Below are positions 23,327-33,123 of a DNA stretch of 64,000 nucleotides, one piece after another. The stretch lies in the NCBI GenBank assembly GCA_027605045.1, contig JAQFWX010000003.1, positions 2,604,001 to 2,668,000 of the forward strand, given 5' to 3'. A model generated the notes under the pieces. The model had not been told where the DNA came from, did not search any database, and saw only the letters and a list, made by a program, of their open reading frames with translations. The translations under genes were made by a program, and so were the position numbers. Within the stretch, counting starts at the first letter, position 1. Each line of letters starts with the position of its first letter. Source of the DNA: Phallus indusiatus. Its lineage: Eukaryota > Basidiomycota > Agaricomycetes > Phallales > Phallaceae.

Positions 23327-25225
23327 CTATGAGTTTTCCGCGGTCATATCGGAGAGGTCATTGTTGCCAAAACCACCGCCATAAATACCACTGGCACCAA
23401 AACCACCGCCGAAAACCATGGGGGAAGCGAATAGGGCCATGTCAACCTCTGAAGGTGGAGTGTCAGGATTGATGGCATCGGAACTAACCCAATCATGCTG
23501 CAAAAGATTATCCTGAGAGAAAAGGTTCATAGAAGTTTGAGCACTAGGGGTGCCAGGTCTAGCAGGTCCGAAACGACGTCTCCTGTTTTGCTGTTGAATG
23601 GATCTGATAGCTTCAAAGACTACCCGTCTGTAAGTCTGCTCTTTCTCAGGAAGAGCCTCAAGTGGATCACAAGCTGCAGACTGATAGCTTCTGTGCTGGA
23701 GGCTGCCGCACTTCCAACATTCACCCGACCCAGGGGATGGAGAACCAGGTGTAAGCGGGTAAGGATCCTCTACTGTAGGTTCAGCATTTGGAGTGTGCGA
23801 CCTATTCCATAAGTCGATGGCTGCTTTATATAAGGCTTTGCCTTCAGGGGAATTTTTGAAAACGGGAGAAGACTTGGGAAGAGCCGGGTCGAGCATTCGC
23901 GAGGGAGCGGGATTGTTGGGCTTGGTAGGTGGAGGCAGGGAGGAAGAAGAGGAATTTGAGTACAAGTTAGAAGACGACCTGGGATGTGACAAATGGGAGA
24001 TTTCACGACGAAGAAAAGATACAGAATCAGAAAGGGCAAGTTTCTCTTTCACCTCCGCTGCAATAGCATGATGGTCTGCCGAAGCAAGATCTTTGCACAA
24101 TTGCTCCAAGGAAGGCTCGGATGTCAGATTATATACAGGAAGTCGGTTGCGAATCACAGAGGGAAGGTTAGAAAGGGCCTCGCGGCCTTTGGCCCCTGAA
24201 GTCATTCCCTTAACTTTGTGACCAGCCACCGCAAGTTTACGTGAGAATTTGACCAACTCCCAAACCCGATGGCCATCTTTGTCCCTTGACTCAGAGCATA
24301 AAGCGCGCTCATCAACACGAAGGTTACGAAAGTCCTGTAAAATAGTGATCTGCGACTCTCGAGATTCCATAGAAGGATATGCCTCCAGCCAAGCCGACTG
24401 AAGAAGTGCCCAGTCGGATTTAACATCATCGGTCAAAGAATCAAAAACACGTTTAGTTTCGTCACCACGGAGGCATAGGGGGAACAGAGTACAGATATTG
24501 GGGTCTGAGAGGCGATGCTGGACCGCAAGCAACCTAAGGTCGTCAATCCAACTAGATGCGTCCTCTTGAATCATACCGTTGAAAGTTGGGATCTTGGCCC
24601 TAGACAAATCGAAATTCTGGAGGGGTACGGGAGCAGGGGGAAGTAACGCTGGGTTGGAATCATCAGACCACGGAGACAACACCCTGGAAGGGGGGGTAGG
24701 GTGCCGAGGGTGATTTAAGTGGTAAACACCCGCGGACGCCGGCCTTACAAATGGAGAATGGCGGCGTTGTGGTATATCGGCTGAGGCTGCACGCGGGGGA
24801 TGAGGGAGGTCCCGCTCAACACGGATATGTGGCATTTGGTTGCCGGGGAAAGGGTTTGCAACGACCGGAAAGGGGTTGGGCACAACAACGGGGGGAGTAG
24901 CGGGACCAACAAAAGGACGCGGAGCATAAGGAGGGGGATCTGGCCTAGGATGAGGGGGAATCTGAAGAATGCGTAAAACCATGTCGAGATCGCGTTGAAG
25001 GCGATCAATTAATTGGTCATTCTGTGGGACAATCGGGAGACGAGGAGCATTATTCAGCACGGGGACGGCGTCCCTTGCACGTCCCTCGGGATCAGGGGCT
25101 GGAGGCAAAGGAGCATCTAACTCGGGGACGGGTGCGGGTGCAGGAACGGGAGCCTCGTCTGGACGATGAGGAGGGTCCATGAGGGGTTGTTGAGGATGAT
25201 GATGGCTCCTCAACACTGGTGGCAT
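23327..25225 (-). CDS. gag: gypsy Gag protein
   Basis: A 632-codon open frame, intact. The N-terminal third is proline-rich. The middle (near 24600-24000) resembles retrotransposon capsid regions (SSWIDDLRLLAVQ, LRGDETKRVFDSLT, W-rich helices). A zinc-knuckle-like motif CWKCGSLQHRSYQSAAC lies near 23720; its spacing is CX2CX4HX7C, not the classic CX2CX4HX4C. The frame ends TAG at 23329-23327, with pol continuing in the -1 frame. A GGAAAAC heptamer just before the stop could serve as a slippery site. Gag would package the element RNA into cytoplasmic particles. Since it is complete, it might still act in trans. Confidence 0.88.
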   Translation of the reverse strand: MPPVLRSHHHPQQPLMDPPHRPDEAPVPAPAPVPELDAPLPPAPDPEGRARDAVPVLNNAPRLPIVPQNDQLIDRLQRDLDMVLRILQIPPHPRPDPPPYAPRPFVGPATPPVVVPNPFPVVANPFPGNQMPHIRVERDLPHPPRAASADIPQRRHSPFVRPASAGVYHLNHPRHPTPPSRVLSPWSDDSNPALLPPAPVPLQNFDLSRAKIPTFNGMIQEDASSWIDDLRLLAVQHRLSDPNICTLFPLCLRGDETKRVFDSLTDDVKSDWALLQSAWLEAYPSMESRESQITILQDFRNLRVDERALCSESRDKDGHRVWELVKFSRKLAVAGHKVKGMTSGAKGREALSNLPSVIRNRLPVYNLTSEPSLEQLCKDLASADHHAIAAEVKEKLALSDSVSFLRREISHLSHPRSSSNLYSNSSSSSLPPPTKPNNPAPSRMLDPALPKSSPVFKNSPEGKALYKAAIDLWNRSHTPNAEPTVEDPYPLTPGSPSPGSGECWKCGSLQHRSYQSAACDPLEALPEKEQTYRRVVFEAIRSIQQQNRRRRFGPARPGTPSAQTSMNLFSQDNLLQHDWVSSDAINPDTPPSEVDMALFASPMVFGGGFGASGIYGGGFGNNDLSDMTAENS

Positions 25226-25684
25226 GACTCGTTATACGGAGTGGCGCAGGGACAAACAGACGATCGGGAAAAGAAGAACCAGGGATGTAAAGCGACCAGA
25301 CTAGGAAATGAAAATTTTGTTTGAAACAACACTCAATAAAACCGATAGTTGGATCGTCCGGCGACGGGAATCTAAATTGGACACGAGAAATATCACGAGC
25401 AGAGCGGAAAAAACGCCAACGGGAACGTGAAGAGTTGAGAGAAATTTCAGTTTGATATGACACGACAGGGAAAACGGAAATGTCCAGCTGCTCTACGCAG
25501 AAATAAACGTGAAGGCCGTGCTCAGATTGGCGAGGGAGAAGGGATGATCGCGCGAATTCGTTCCTCGAGGCTCTGTGTTCGGGAGACGCGCACAAGACTG
25601 AGAAAGGATCTAAGAGCAACGTATCTGAAAGACGTGACGCTAGTGGCGGACGAGCAAGACTCATAAGACGGAGAAAAAGAACAG

Positions 25685-25835
25685 AAATTGAGGTTAGTGC
25701 TAACAAGCACTTTGTCCGCGGCGACGCGACAGTAAGAGAAAAGAACCGAAACTGGGGTCAGTGCGAACGAGCACTCTGTATGACACGACGCGAAAGTAAG
25801 AAACAGAGGTCAGTGCTAACGAACACTTTCTAAAT
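25685..25835 (-). repeat. dispersed GTGCTAACNARCACT repeats in the gypsy leader
   Basis: Three related copies of a short imperfect palindrome, each followed by similar flanking sequence: GTTAGTGCTAACAAGCACT (near 25693), GTCAGTGCGAACGAGCACT (near 25757) and GTCAGTGCTAACGAACACT (near 25809). They lie in the untranslated leader between the 5' LTR and gag. Confidence 0.7.
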
Positions 25836-25839
25836 TCTA

Positions 25840-25950
25840 GTGTGCAACCGTGCACTTGTAAACGCTAGTGTGCAAACGTGCACTCGTAAATCCTGATGTG
25901 CAAACGTGCACTCGTAAATGTTGGTGTGCAAACGTGCACTTAACTCGTCC
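25840..25950 (-). repeat. tandem 28-bp repeat in the gypsy leader
   Basis: Four units in register, starting at 25840, 25868, 25896 and 25924, with core GTGTGCAAACGTGCACTCG. The core holds paired GTGCA/TGCAC half-sites, so each unit can form a small hairpin in RNA or act as a paired protein site. The last unit is truncated. Confidence 0.8.
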
Positions 25951-26139
25951 TAAGTGATGCGAAATCAAAGAGGGAAAGAAACGAGAAGGCGACTGGTGGA
26001 GAAAAAATGGAGATATAGCGGTAATAACAGGGGAGGATGCGTGGACTTTGCGGTTTTCTTCTACCTGACGATGAAAGAGTATGAAAACAGTGATCGGATT
26101 ATAAAACCTGATGATATGCGTTTGAGAGACGTCAAAAAA

Positions 26140-26160
26140 CGAATCTCGCCCTCATCACCA
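26140..26160 (-). promoter_or_regulatory. primer binding site of the gypsy element
   Basis: Directly inside the 5' LTR the minus strand begins TGGTGATGAGGGCG. The plus-strand complement ends in CCA and contains CGAATC upstream, as expected of a tRNA 3' half (T-loop, acceptor strand, CCA tail). So the element seems primed by a cellular tRNA whose 5' acceptor strand would begin GATGAGG. Which tRNA this is I cannot tell; a serine tRNA is one possibility. Confidence 0.65.
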
Positions 26161-26252
26161 TGTAGAAGTAGGAGGCAGGAGAAGGTGACTCTATATGAGA
26201 GTGTGACCGACGTAACATACACATGATGACTAACATGGGACAGACTTCTACA
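26161..26252 (-). repeat. 5' LTR of the gypsy element
   Basis: Identical 92-bp partner of 18019-18110, here at the upstream end of the minus-strand element. It is followed on the plus strand by ATAT, the right half of the target duplication. Confidence 0.93.
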
Positions 26253-26517
26253 ATATCCATGTATTTATACACACGCTGGAATGCACGGAAAACAGCATTT
26301 TCTGGTCATGAACTCGCCGTCCACGTGTCCATAGGTGTCCATTGTTGTCCGTATATTAATGCCGAGGTGAGCGCCCAAAACATGCCGATGAATAATTACA
26401 TAATCAGCGAGAAACCATTTCGCGCGTTATTTGTTGATGTTTGGTTCCTCCGGCAACCATTTCCTCTTTGAACTGCAACCACGTACACTATACACACACA
26501 CCCCGTTTCTCCACAAA

Positions 26518-27602
26518 ATGCCGACGACATTCAGCGGCTCGTTACAAGGAAAGAAGAAATCGGAACTGCAGGAAATTGCCATAGCATTAGACATTTCTGA
26601 TTCTGGAACGCGCGAAGACCTCCAAAACCGTATCAAACAGCATCTCAGCCAGAATGAGCTCGAGTTGTCTGAAGATCCCCGATTTGCTGGCTTGCTATCT
26701 GGTCGAGGGCGTAAACGTAGCGTTCAGCCTCAGATGCTTACTACGTATGATTCCGCGTGTTATTCCTCGCTGATTATCACCGCCTCATCTTTATCTTCCA
26801 GCATCAAAGAAGACGTCCGATCCGTCATTTCTGAAGAGAACATTCAACTGAAGTCATCCCCAACTCAGACGCGTAATGTCACGCTGTACGCGAGTCCACC
26901 ACCCGACAACGATTCACTGGCTCGTGTAATTGCTGAGATAGAACCAGCAGACGTTCCGTTGCCATTAACACCAGCGGCATCTGTAGTCATAAAAGCAGCT
27001 TCGGCGGTGAAACAGGACGCGACATCCTTACTCAAGAAGGCAAGAGAACAAGAACAAACAATGCTTATGGAAGGTCGCAAGCGACTGATAAAGCAAAAGA
27101 AGGCAAGTTGTTTTACCTTGTGCCAACCTTTTTTTTTCTCTCTCTCCAAAAGCACGCCTGACTCTAAAACACAAAGGTCTTGTCGCATTGGGTCAATATC
27201 TATGCGTTCACAGTTCTTGCTGAACTTGTCCCACTAATCTATTCATCCTGGCCGACGCGTATCAAATCACCCAACGACAACATCTGGATGACCTTCCTCT
27301 TGCAGCTTGTCGCTCTATTCAGGCTGCACGGTTCTTTAATGGGCTACTGGTCAATACCAACACTCGTCCTTCCCCTTCTTTGTGGCATGTTTATATCATT
27401 CAACACACCACAACAAGATTTCGATCCAGTCACTGTCGCAATTGTCAGAGTAGCGTGCACTTTCGCTAGCAACTGGTCCATCAGTCCCACGACTTTGAGT
27501 CCTCTCTGGCGCCGATTAAATGCCTCCGTACATGTAGCCTTCGCTTTCGCTGAGGCCATTGGTATCAGGAATACCGCCTCCATCGAGGAATTGGATACAT
27601 GA
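26518..27602 (+). CDS. SAP-domain protein with C-terminal membrane region
   Basis: It starts MPTTFSGSLQGKKKSELQ at 26518. Residues about 9-45 form a SAP domain (helix-turn-helix DNA-binding module; SELQEIAIALDISDSGTRED and NRIKQHL). A polar linker and a basic helix (KKAREQEQ, KRLIKQKK) follow. After an intron at 27103-27176 come several hydrophobic segments (VNIYAFTVLAELVPLIY, WMTFLLQLVALFRL, LVLPLLCGMFISF, VAIVRVACTFASNW). About 320 aa in all. The 27103 donor is GC (AAG|GCAAGT). A 57-bp segment at 26745-26801 (GTATGA...CCAG) is in frame without a stop but looks like a true intron. DNA-binding plus membrane domains suggest chromatin tethering at the inner nuclear envelope, by analogy only. 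It begins about 265 bp from the gypsy 5' LTR. Confidence 0.75.
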
Positions 27603-28054
27603 AATTAAAGGCGCTTCTTTGCTGTTTTCCTTTTACTCCATATCTACCTTATTTTTTATCTTCCTTTTTCTACGCAAGGGTTACTTCTATTAACCTTTTA
27701 TTGTAGATAATAGCTTGTTGTCCGTTTTCAAAATTATGTTTCTATTCGTTTTTTGTTTGTTTTGTCCTTTTTTTTTGTTTAAGTCTTGTATAGTGCCAGA
27801 AGGCTCGGTGTATAATTCACACGTTTGTACGTATACACTGTACGTTTATGAATTTCAATACGACTCATGCTATGACATAATTTTATCAACGCGTAACATA
27901 CCATTTGTCTCAGAATTTCGCGAGGCAAAGGTAGAATTTTACATAACATTGAGTAGAATAAACAATAAATAAGATTCAAACACTTTATCCGATAAACAGG
28001 ATGCATCTGTAATCTCCATAACTAGTCTCTTTAAGCTCCAATGATGCCAAAATC
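27603..28054. other. convergent 3' region
   Basis: Spacer between two converging genes, T-rich, presumably both 3' UTRs. No gene seen. Confidence 0.4.
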
Positions 28055-28935
28055 CTAAATCGGATTTACCCCTTTAGCCAAAAACAAAGTGTAGACTTTG
28101 TTTTCTCTACTCCTTGTCACAGCTTCTATAAACTCGAAATCAACCAATCCTGCACTTGTGAAAATATCATGTAACTCTTCTGCAGAAAATCCGTCTGCGT
28201 GAGGTAACATATGGTGGGAATGAGGCGCATTTTTCATCAGTTCTTGCATAATAGGAAATAATTCAACGATAACGGTTGGCATGTGTTGCGTTCCTTTCAA
28301 AAGGTCCACGACCAAAAGAGTGCCCCCTGGATTCAGGAAAGATTTAAGAAGCTTGGTGATTTGGAAGCAGTCTTCCATGTGATGATAAGCTTGTAGACAC
28401 TGAATAACATTTGAAGAAATACTTGGTAGGTAGCAGAATCGCGATTGAATTATGACTAACCATGATAATATCAAACTTTTCTCCATTGAGGGACTCGGGT
28501 TTCAGTTCTTCGCAGACCGTTTCAATATGGTGGATGTTTTGGGCTTCTACTTTCCGCTTGAAACCGTCGATCATTCCCTGGCTGATGTCTACTCCCGTGA
28601 TGAACTTGCAGTGAGAGGATAGACGAAGTGACATTTCGCCTATATACATGTGTAAGCTTGTTTTGTGAATTTGCTCTAGAACAGATTTACTTACCATTCC
28701 CACAAGCGAAATCTAATAAACGGGTCTTTGTGGCATCGAATTGATATGCTTTGATTATCTCGTTGGTCAAATCGTCATAAATTTCCCGAACTTGTGGTAT
28801 CTTCAACATCCTATCAATAACCGATTCTTCGCCAGGGTTGCTTGTAGCTTTGTCGAAAAATTCTTTATTCGCTTCAATGACGCTGACAGAAGCGTCGGAA
28901 GTAGCATTATGATTTCGAAATAAATCCGATGACAT
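28055..28935 (-). CDS. class I SAM-dependent methyltransferase
   Basis: Small soluble methyltransferase of about 255 aa in three exons. It starts MSSDLFRNHN at 28935; the codon further upstream at 28947 is TTG. The SAM-binding motif I LLDFACGNG/EMS is split by an intron (GTAAGT donor, near 28695), with the acidic loop GVDISQGMID next. Motif II region FDIIM precedes the second intron, and CLQAYHHMEDC follows. PGGTLLVVDLL is motif III. The C-terminus ends FLAKGVNPI. The overall form resembles UbiE/methyltransferase-11 proteins acting on small molecules. The substrate is unknown. It is about 10 kb from the P450 array with a transposon between, so a shared pathway is not supported. Confidence 0.85.
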
Positions 28936-31257
28936 AAAATGTTTCAAGCTGTTGTAAAAGTCGAATGTTAGGCTAGCAATTAGTCAGTACATGATATGAT
29001 CTAGCGGATGAGAATTGCTACCACGTACCCAGAGAAGTGTCAGGGATATGACTGTTGCTGAAACAAAAGCACAGTCGATGCCATTACTTTTATACAGCTC
29101 CAAGGGATGACTAGTCTGACTAGTTGACTGGTGAGGTACACCCAGCGCCGGTCAGCTATCACTGAAACATGTGACATATATATAACGATTGGATGATCTT
29201 ATACTATATTTTCAAATTTCTTCGTAATGCGATACGAAAGCCTCGACACGACGTACTACCGTGAGACTGAGTTGGTTAGGTGACGGAGTTTTTTGGATAA
29301 CAGTTGCACGGAATCAACGGGCTGTCTAATAATCTGACTCATTTTACGGGTCCGAGTCCGTCAGACTGGCGACGATTGGTTGATGACGGTGATTTGACAG
29401 AAGTAAAACATTCGTTTAGGGAATCAGGGTCTTGCGCGTCATGGTCACAGTAAAGAAAAAAAACAGTCTCGTTCTTTAGAACCGTGAAAGTGAACAGCTT
29501 TGCGCAACAAAAGCCTGGGACTTCTCAGTAGCCGATTCGGAATACTTCCCCTATATTTGCCACGCTATGGTAATTCCAAACATATTCATTGCACGCACTA
29601 AAGGGTTCTTTCAAGCCCGAACTTCGGGTTGACCTTATACTAGTAGTACGTTCAGCCAATTGTGCTTTATTCTCTGGCATCTATTCTGCGAATACAAAGG
29701 TTTTTATCACTCTCACGTCTTTATGTGACGGTGGCTAGTACACATACGAACGAGTTCGTTACAATACAACGCACAGGGTCACAGGACCGACGAAACGTGC
29801 GGCCTCGAAGCTCCTTAATGACATGTGCGTCACGGCTCGGAGACTCATATAAGAATCAATGTTGCATTCACAACTACCCTTATTGTTATCCCTCATGACG
29901 AAAGGATAGTCTTTGCTTGTTTCCCTGAGTCAGTAGTTTTTTTGCGATTTGTAGCGCCCAGCTTGTCATTGAAACTCCTGACGAACTGCCGTCAGCCTCC
30001 TACTCTGTGGATTTCAAGACACGTTCTGTCCCCCACGGTTTCTAAAGATACGTGTTATAACGTCGTCAAATGACCGTCTACGGGCCAAAACGTTATTACG
30101 CAACAAATACAAGGAAGCCTCATTCCTAAACATCGTAAATGCCTCCGTTCATCATCTGGAGTAATATCTTCGGCAAGCCAATAAACTTTAGCCTCAGGTT
30201 GCTTGATGTAGAAGTCGAAAATGATAACATTATGCTTCCAATAATCTAATGTTCTTATAAAGTTACGGACACCATAAAAATAACAACCCATGTTTACTAT
30301 GGATGATGATCCCAGTCGATTCAAATGTCTCAACCGCCATGAATTCCAGTCCTATACCCCAAAAATATTAAAAGGACTCAATGTCGAATTTGGCGGAGGA
30401 AAGGCTGCAACATAATTGATCATACAAATGCGTCTGAAGTAAAAATATGCGGACGGTTCTGGATGTATGCATTATTTTAACGAAGCCTCTCAAGTCATTT
30501 TCTCATTATTGAAAATCAAAGCGCAGGTTGCATTTTCATTCCTTGTTGAACAGCCAAACGGAGAACTGGGGGGATTCGCAGAAATTTCCCCGGAACTTAC
30601 TGGTTAAGACGCTCTGTTAAGAGTTTAACAGAGTTAGTCGACTAGTTGCGGCTTTAAAACAACTGATCCGTTAATGGTACACTATGGGTTCCGTAATTCA
30701 CAATGTCTAAATTAGAAATACGACCGAATTTGAAGGTGCGAGTCCCGAAAGTTCTCTACGGTTTGGGTGTATCCTAGACTCGAGATTTGCTAGCCAGATC
30801 CTGAGTAGTGTCGTCGAAACTCCTTAACAAATCCTGAACGAATGAATAGTAACTCGTGAACTAACCCCGATTATGAACAGTTGAGATGAAATGGTCGGTA
30901 TGGCAATTGATTATCGCAAGCGTCGCACTAGGACCATAGCATTCATAACGAAGGAACAGTTTTGTCATCATGTTCAATACCTTTGTGACTGAGTATCGCG
31001 AAGAACTGTGCTGAAATTTGCATAGTGAGGTCGGGTTTCTTTAACAGTGACATATTTCAAGTCATTGAATTCGACTCGTGGAGACTATGCCCGGAGTTAC
31101 ATTGATTTATGAAGCGGAATAAATTCAAGATATGAGTCAGCTTTTCTTTGAAAAGGATTTCGCGTGGATACATTTAGAGCTTCCATACATATGTCACATA
31201 TTTAAGATTTCAACGAAGAACGTTTAGTACTAGAAATATATCAGGCCGTTTTCACTA
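28936..31257. other. gene-free interval
   Basis: About 2.3 kb. Only short open frames without recognisable domains (for example minus strand 30055-30333). The proximal part is the methyltransferase promoter; the distal part should hold the 3' UTR of the DUF1479 gene. No repeats or tRNA genes noticed. Confidence 0.4.
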
Positions 31258-33123
31258 TCAGGCACTGACTTCCCCTAAGCCCATTGCCACCCTCCCAATA
31301 TCACTGAGGAAATCTTTTTCATTCCCAAGATTCGTGAAGCCCATTTCCCCGTCGTTCTGTGGAAAATCTGGAGGAGGCTTTCCAATCAAGAAGGTTTGCT
31401 TTTGTCTAATGATATACTCCTTGTTCTGGGTTGTTGCTGGAACCGCGGGAATATACATGACTGCAACATATTACAGAAGCCTATTAAGTTTAAAGCGTCA
31501 TATGTGATGTGGGTAAACATACCGCTCGAATCATTTTGACCATGATGTTCGGATTCCACAGCATGAATAAGATCCTTCAGTTTTCTTGTAAAGAATATGG
31601 AGTGGTTTCAGGAAACGGTGAATGCTTACGCAGTGCCAAAACATCATATCTCCAGGTCGAACATGGGGAACACTAACCATGGTTTTGTCAAGACGTAAGT
31701 GAGGATGTGTATTGGTGTCGGGTCTTGGACCTAGATAGTATTCGCCGACAGGGTAAATACCCGGAAAATCGGGTGAGGATATGTCTAGTTTTGCGTCGGT
31801 AAGTCTGCAATAATGTCGTTCTGATAGAGAAATTATATACCGAATTCCCAGTTCTGGGGATCCAAAGGGTTGGAAGAAACGGGATGTTCGAGAGGACGGA
31901 AAAAAGGACGGAGAATGAGATATGAATTGGATAATTTGATATCGGGGAATACTAAACGCAAATGAATCTTATCAATGAAAACGAAGAGAAATATTTACCT
32001 TGAAGCGTTCCTTCGTTAGGCTTAGTATCACTTTCGGCCAAGAATTATAAGAATGTCGTAAGAAGATAGAAAGAATATTTACCTCATGGCTAGCCAGCCT
32101 TGGAATGACCTAAATATGGTTGACTATTCGCAGTTCGGTCAGACTATAAGAAACATTAGCATATGAAGGTCTACATACTTGCCCCGGGCGCTTGTACAAG
32201 TTGCTATCAACGAAAAGACGTCGGCCCACATCATATGGATCATGCGCTTTCCAGTCTCCCTTCAATATTTCTTCATAAACCTTCCTGAAACCAACATCTT
32301 CCCAACGCTCAATTCCACCACCTATTAGTTTGAGCGTTAATATCACTGGACAACTCGACGAAGCCGCGGCACGTACGCACCGTCAATGTGCGGGGGGTGA
32401 GCATCCCATTTTTCGGGACCTGCCTGCCTAATTCTTAGCCTATCAGCGTACGCCAGGGAAGAGGTAAGGGTGGAGTCTGGCCCTCCGTGATACAGAGAAT
32501 TCAAAAATATTTGTGAGGCGACCACGTTTGGGTGAGAGCGGGCTTTGACTTGTGACTTTGACCAGCTAATTTTCCGAGTTTACGCAACGTTCACTAGAAA
32601 TCGCAGTAAAATACATACTACATGTGGAAGAATTGCTTATTTTCTTCAGGAAATCCTGTACGGAAAAATTCAGTAATATTCAACAACTCGGTGGAATATT
32701 ATTGCCCATATTTCTAACCTGGGATGGAAGGATTAGCGGACACATATTTCTTAACATCCTCCTTCCACTGGATAGCTTCCTGATCGTCCACAACGTTTCT
32801 AATGACCAGGCAGCCGCATTTCTTGATTTCTCCAATTTTCCCAGGACTCAAGGTGTTTAATTCTGAGAAATCTACTTGGGGAATGTACTATGGGTACATG
32901 GGTAGATAACAAGGAGCGATGAAAAAGAAGTAATTTCGGATCTCGTGAAACTCACATCACTTCCTCCCTTTTGAATAGCCTGTGTGGTTTTCTCCAATTC
33001 GCCGAGGATCTCGTTCCAAGCCGTAATCAGTCGTTCTCTTCCGTCCGGTAAAATTTCGCTGACTAGCTTCTTTTTAAGTTCAGCAAATCGTTGAGGAAAT
33101 TCTCTAGTAGGAACCAGGGTCAT
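31258..33123 (-). CDS. DUF1479 (YbiU-like) Fe(II)/2-oxoglutarate oxygenase-fold protein
   Basis: About 450 aa over many short exons. It starts MTLVPTREFPQRFAELKKKL at 33123. Recognisable pieces in order: WNEILGELEKTTQ, FLNSLYHGGPDST and YADRLRIRQAG (near 32470), HPPHIDGG (near 32385; HxD iron ligands), GGIERWEDVGF, NWEFDLTDAKLD, VPHVRPGDMMFWHC and then DLIHAVE across an intron (near 31580; the third iron ligand would be this His), and finally MYIPAVPATTQNKEYI. This is the layout of DUF1479 proteins, which have a double-stranded beta-helix oxygenase fold and no well-established substrate in fungi. Iron ligands appear intact, so it is probably active. Confidence 0.82.

Larger units (their letters stand above)
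18192..23330 (-). pseudogene. pol: gypsy pol polyprotein (protease-RT-RNase H-integrase), interrupted
   Basis: Pol lies in the -1 frame relative to gag and is open from the gag stop onward. Domains in order: retropepsin-like ALVDDGSGC (near 22940); RT with LDLAAAYHACPV, RMPFGLTGAGAT and catalytic QMDD (near 21190; most gypsy RTs have Y/FxDD); RNase H starting VIGTDASRVG (near 20265); integrase zinc motif (HLSRGHWS...CAYC, near 19470-19370); core residues in FDYVFLP (near 19285), SDNATHF (near 19105) and NGLVERE (near 19010); and a GPF-type C-terminal module (WFGPFSID, near 18570). I see no chromodomain. Breaks: a solo LTR between QYVDKLL and DSGIIVP, a TRIM-like element between RT and RNase H, and a one-base frame change between VQGNPTSVLS and AKAVRSIAQ at about 19157. 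Confidence 0.9.
18019..26252 (-). mobile_element. Ty3/gypsy LTR retrotransposon, full length, with nested insertions
   Basis: An 8.2 kb element with 92-bp direct repeats at both ends (18019-18110 and 26161-26252), identical base for base, each TG...CA. The flanking ATAT at 18015-18018 and 26253-26256 is the probable 4-bp target duplication, although it lies in AT-rich DNA. The coding strand is minus: gag (25225-23327), then protease, reverse transcriptase, RNase H and integrase down to 18192, which is the Ty3/gypsy order. Pol carries two younger insertions (20398-20821 and 21728-22123) and a single-base frame change near 19157, so this copy is no longer autonomous. Identical LTRs suggest recent insertion, but 92 bp is a short clock. 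Confidence 0.93.

Noticed and set aside
26745..26801. Coding use of the 57-bp in-frame segment in the SAP gene
   Set aside because: It lacks stops, but it has GTATGA...TTCCAG ends and a CTGAT branch-like site and encodes an atypical Ser-rich hydrophobic stretch. More likely an intron.
5521..33123. A secondary-metabolite gene cluster (P450s, methyltransferase, dioxygenase)
   Set aside because: No core synthase (PKS, NRPS, terpene cyclase) is present. The methyltransferase and DUF1479 genes are separated from the P450s by a transposon and housekeeping-type genes.
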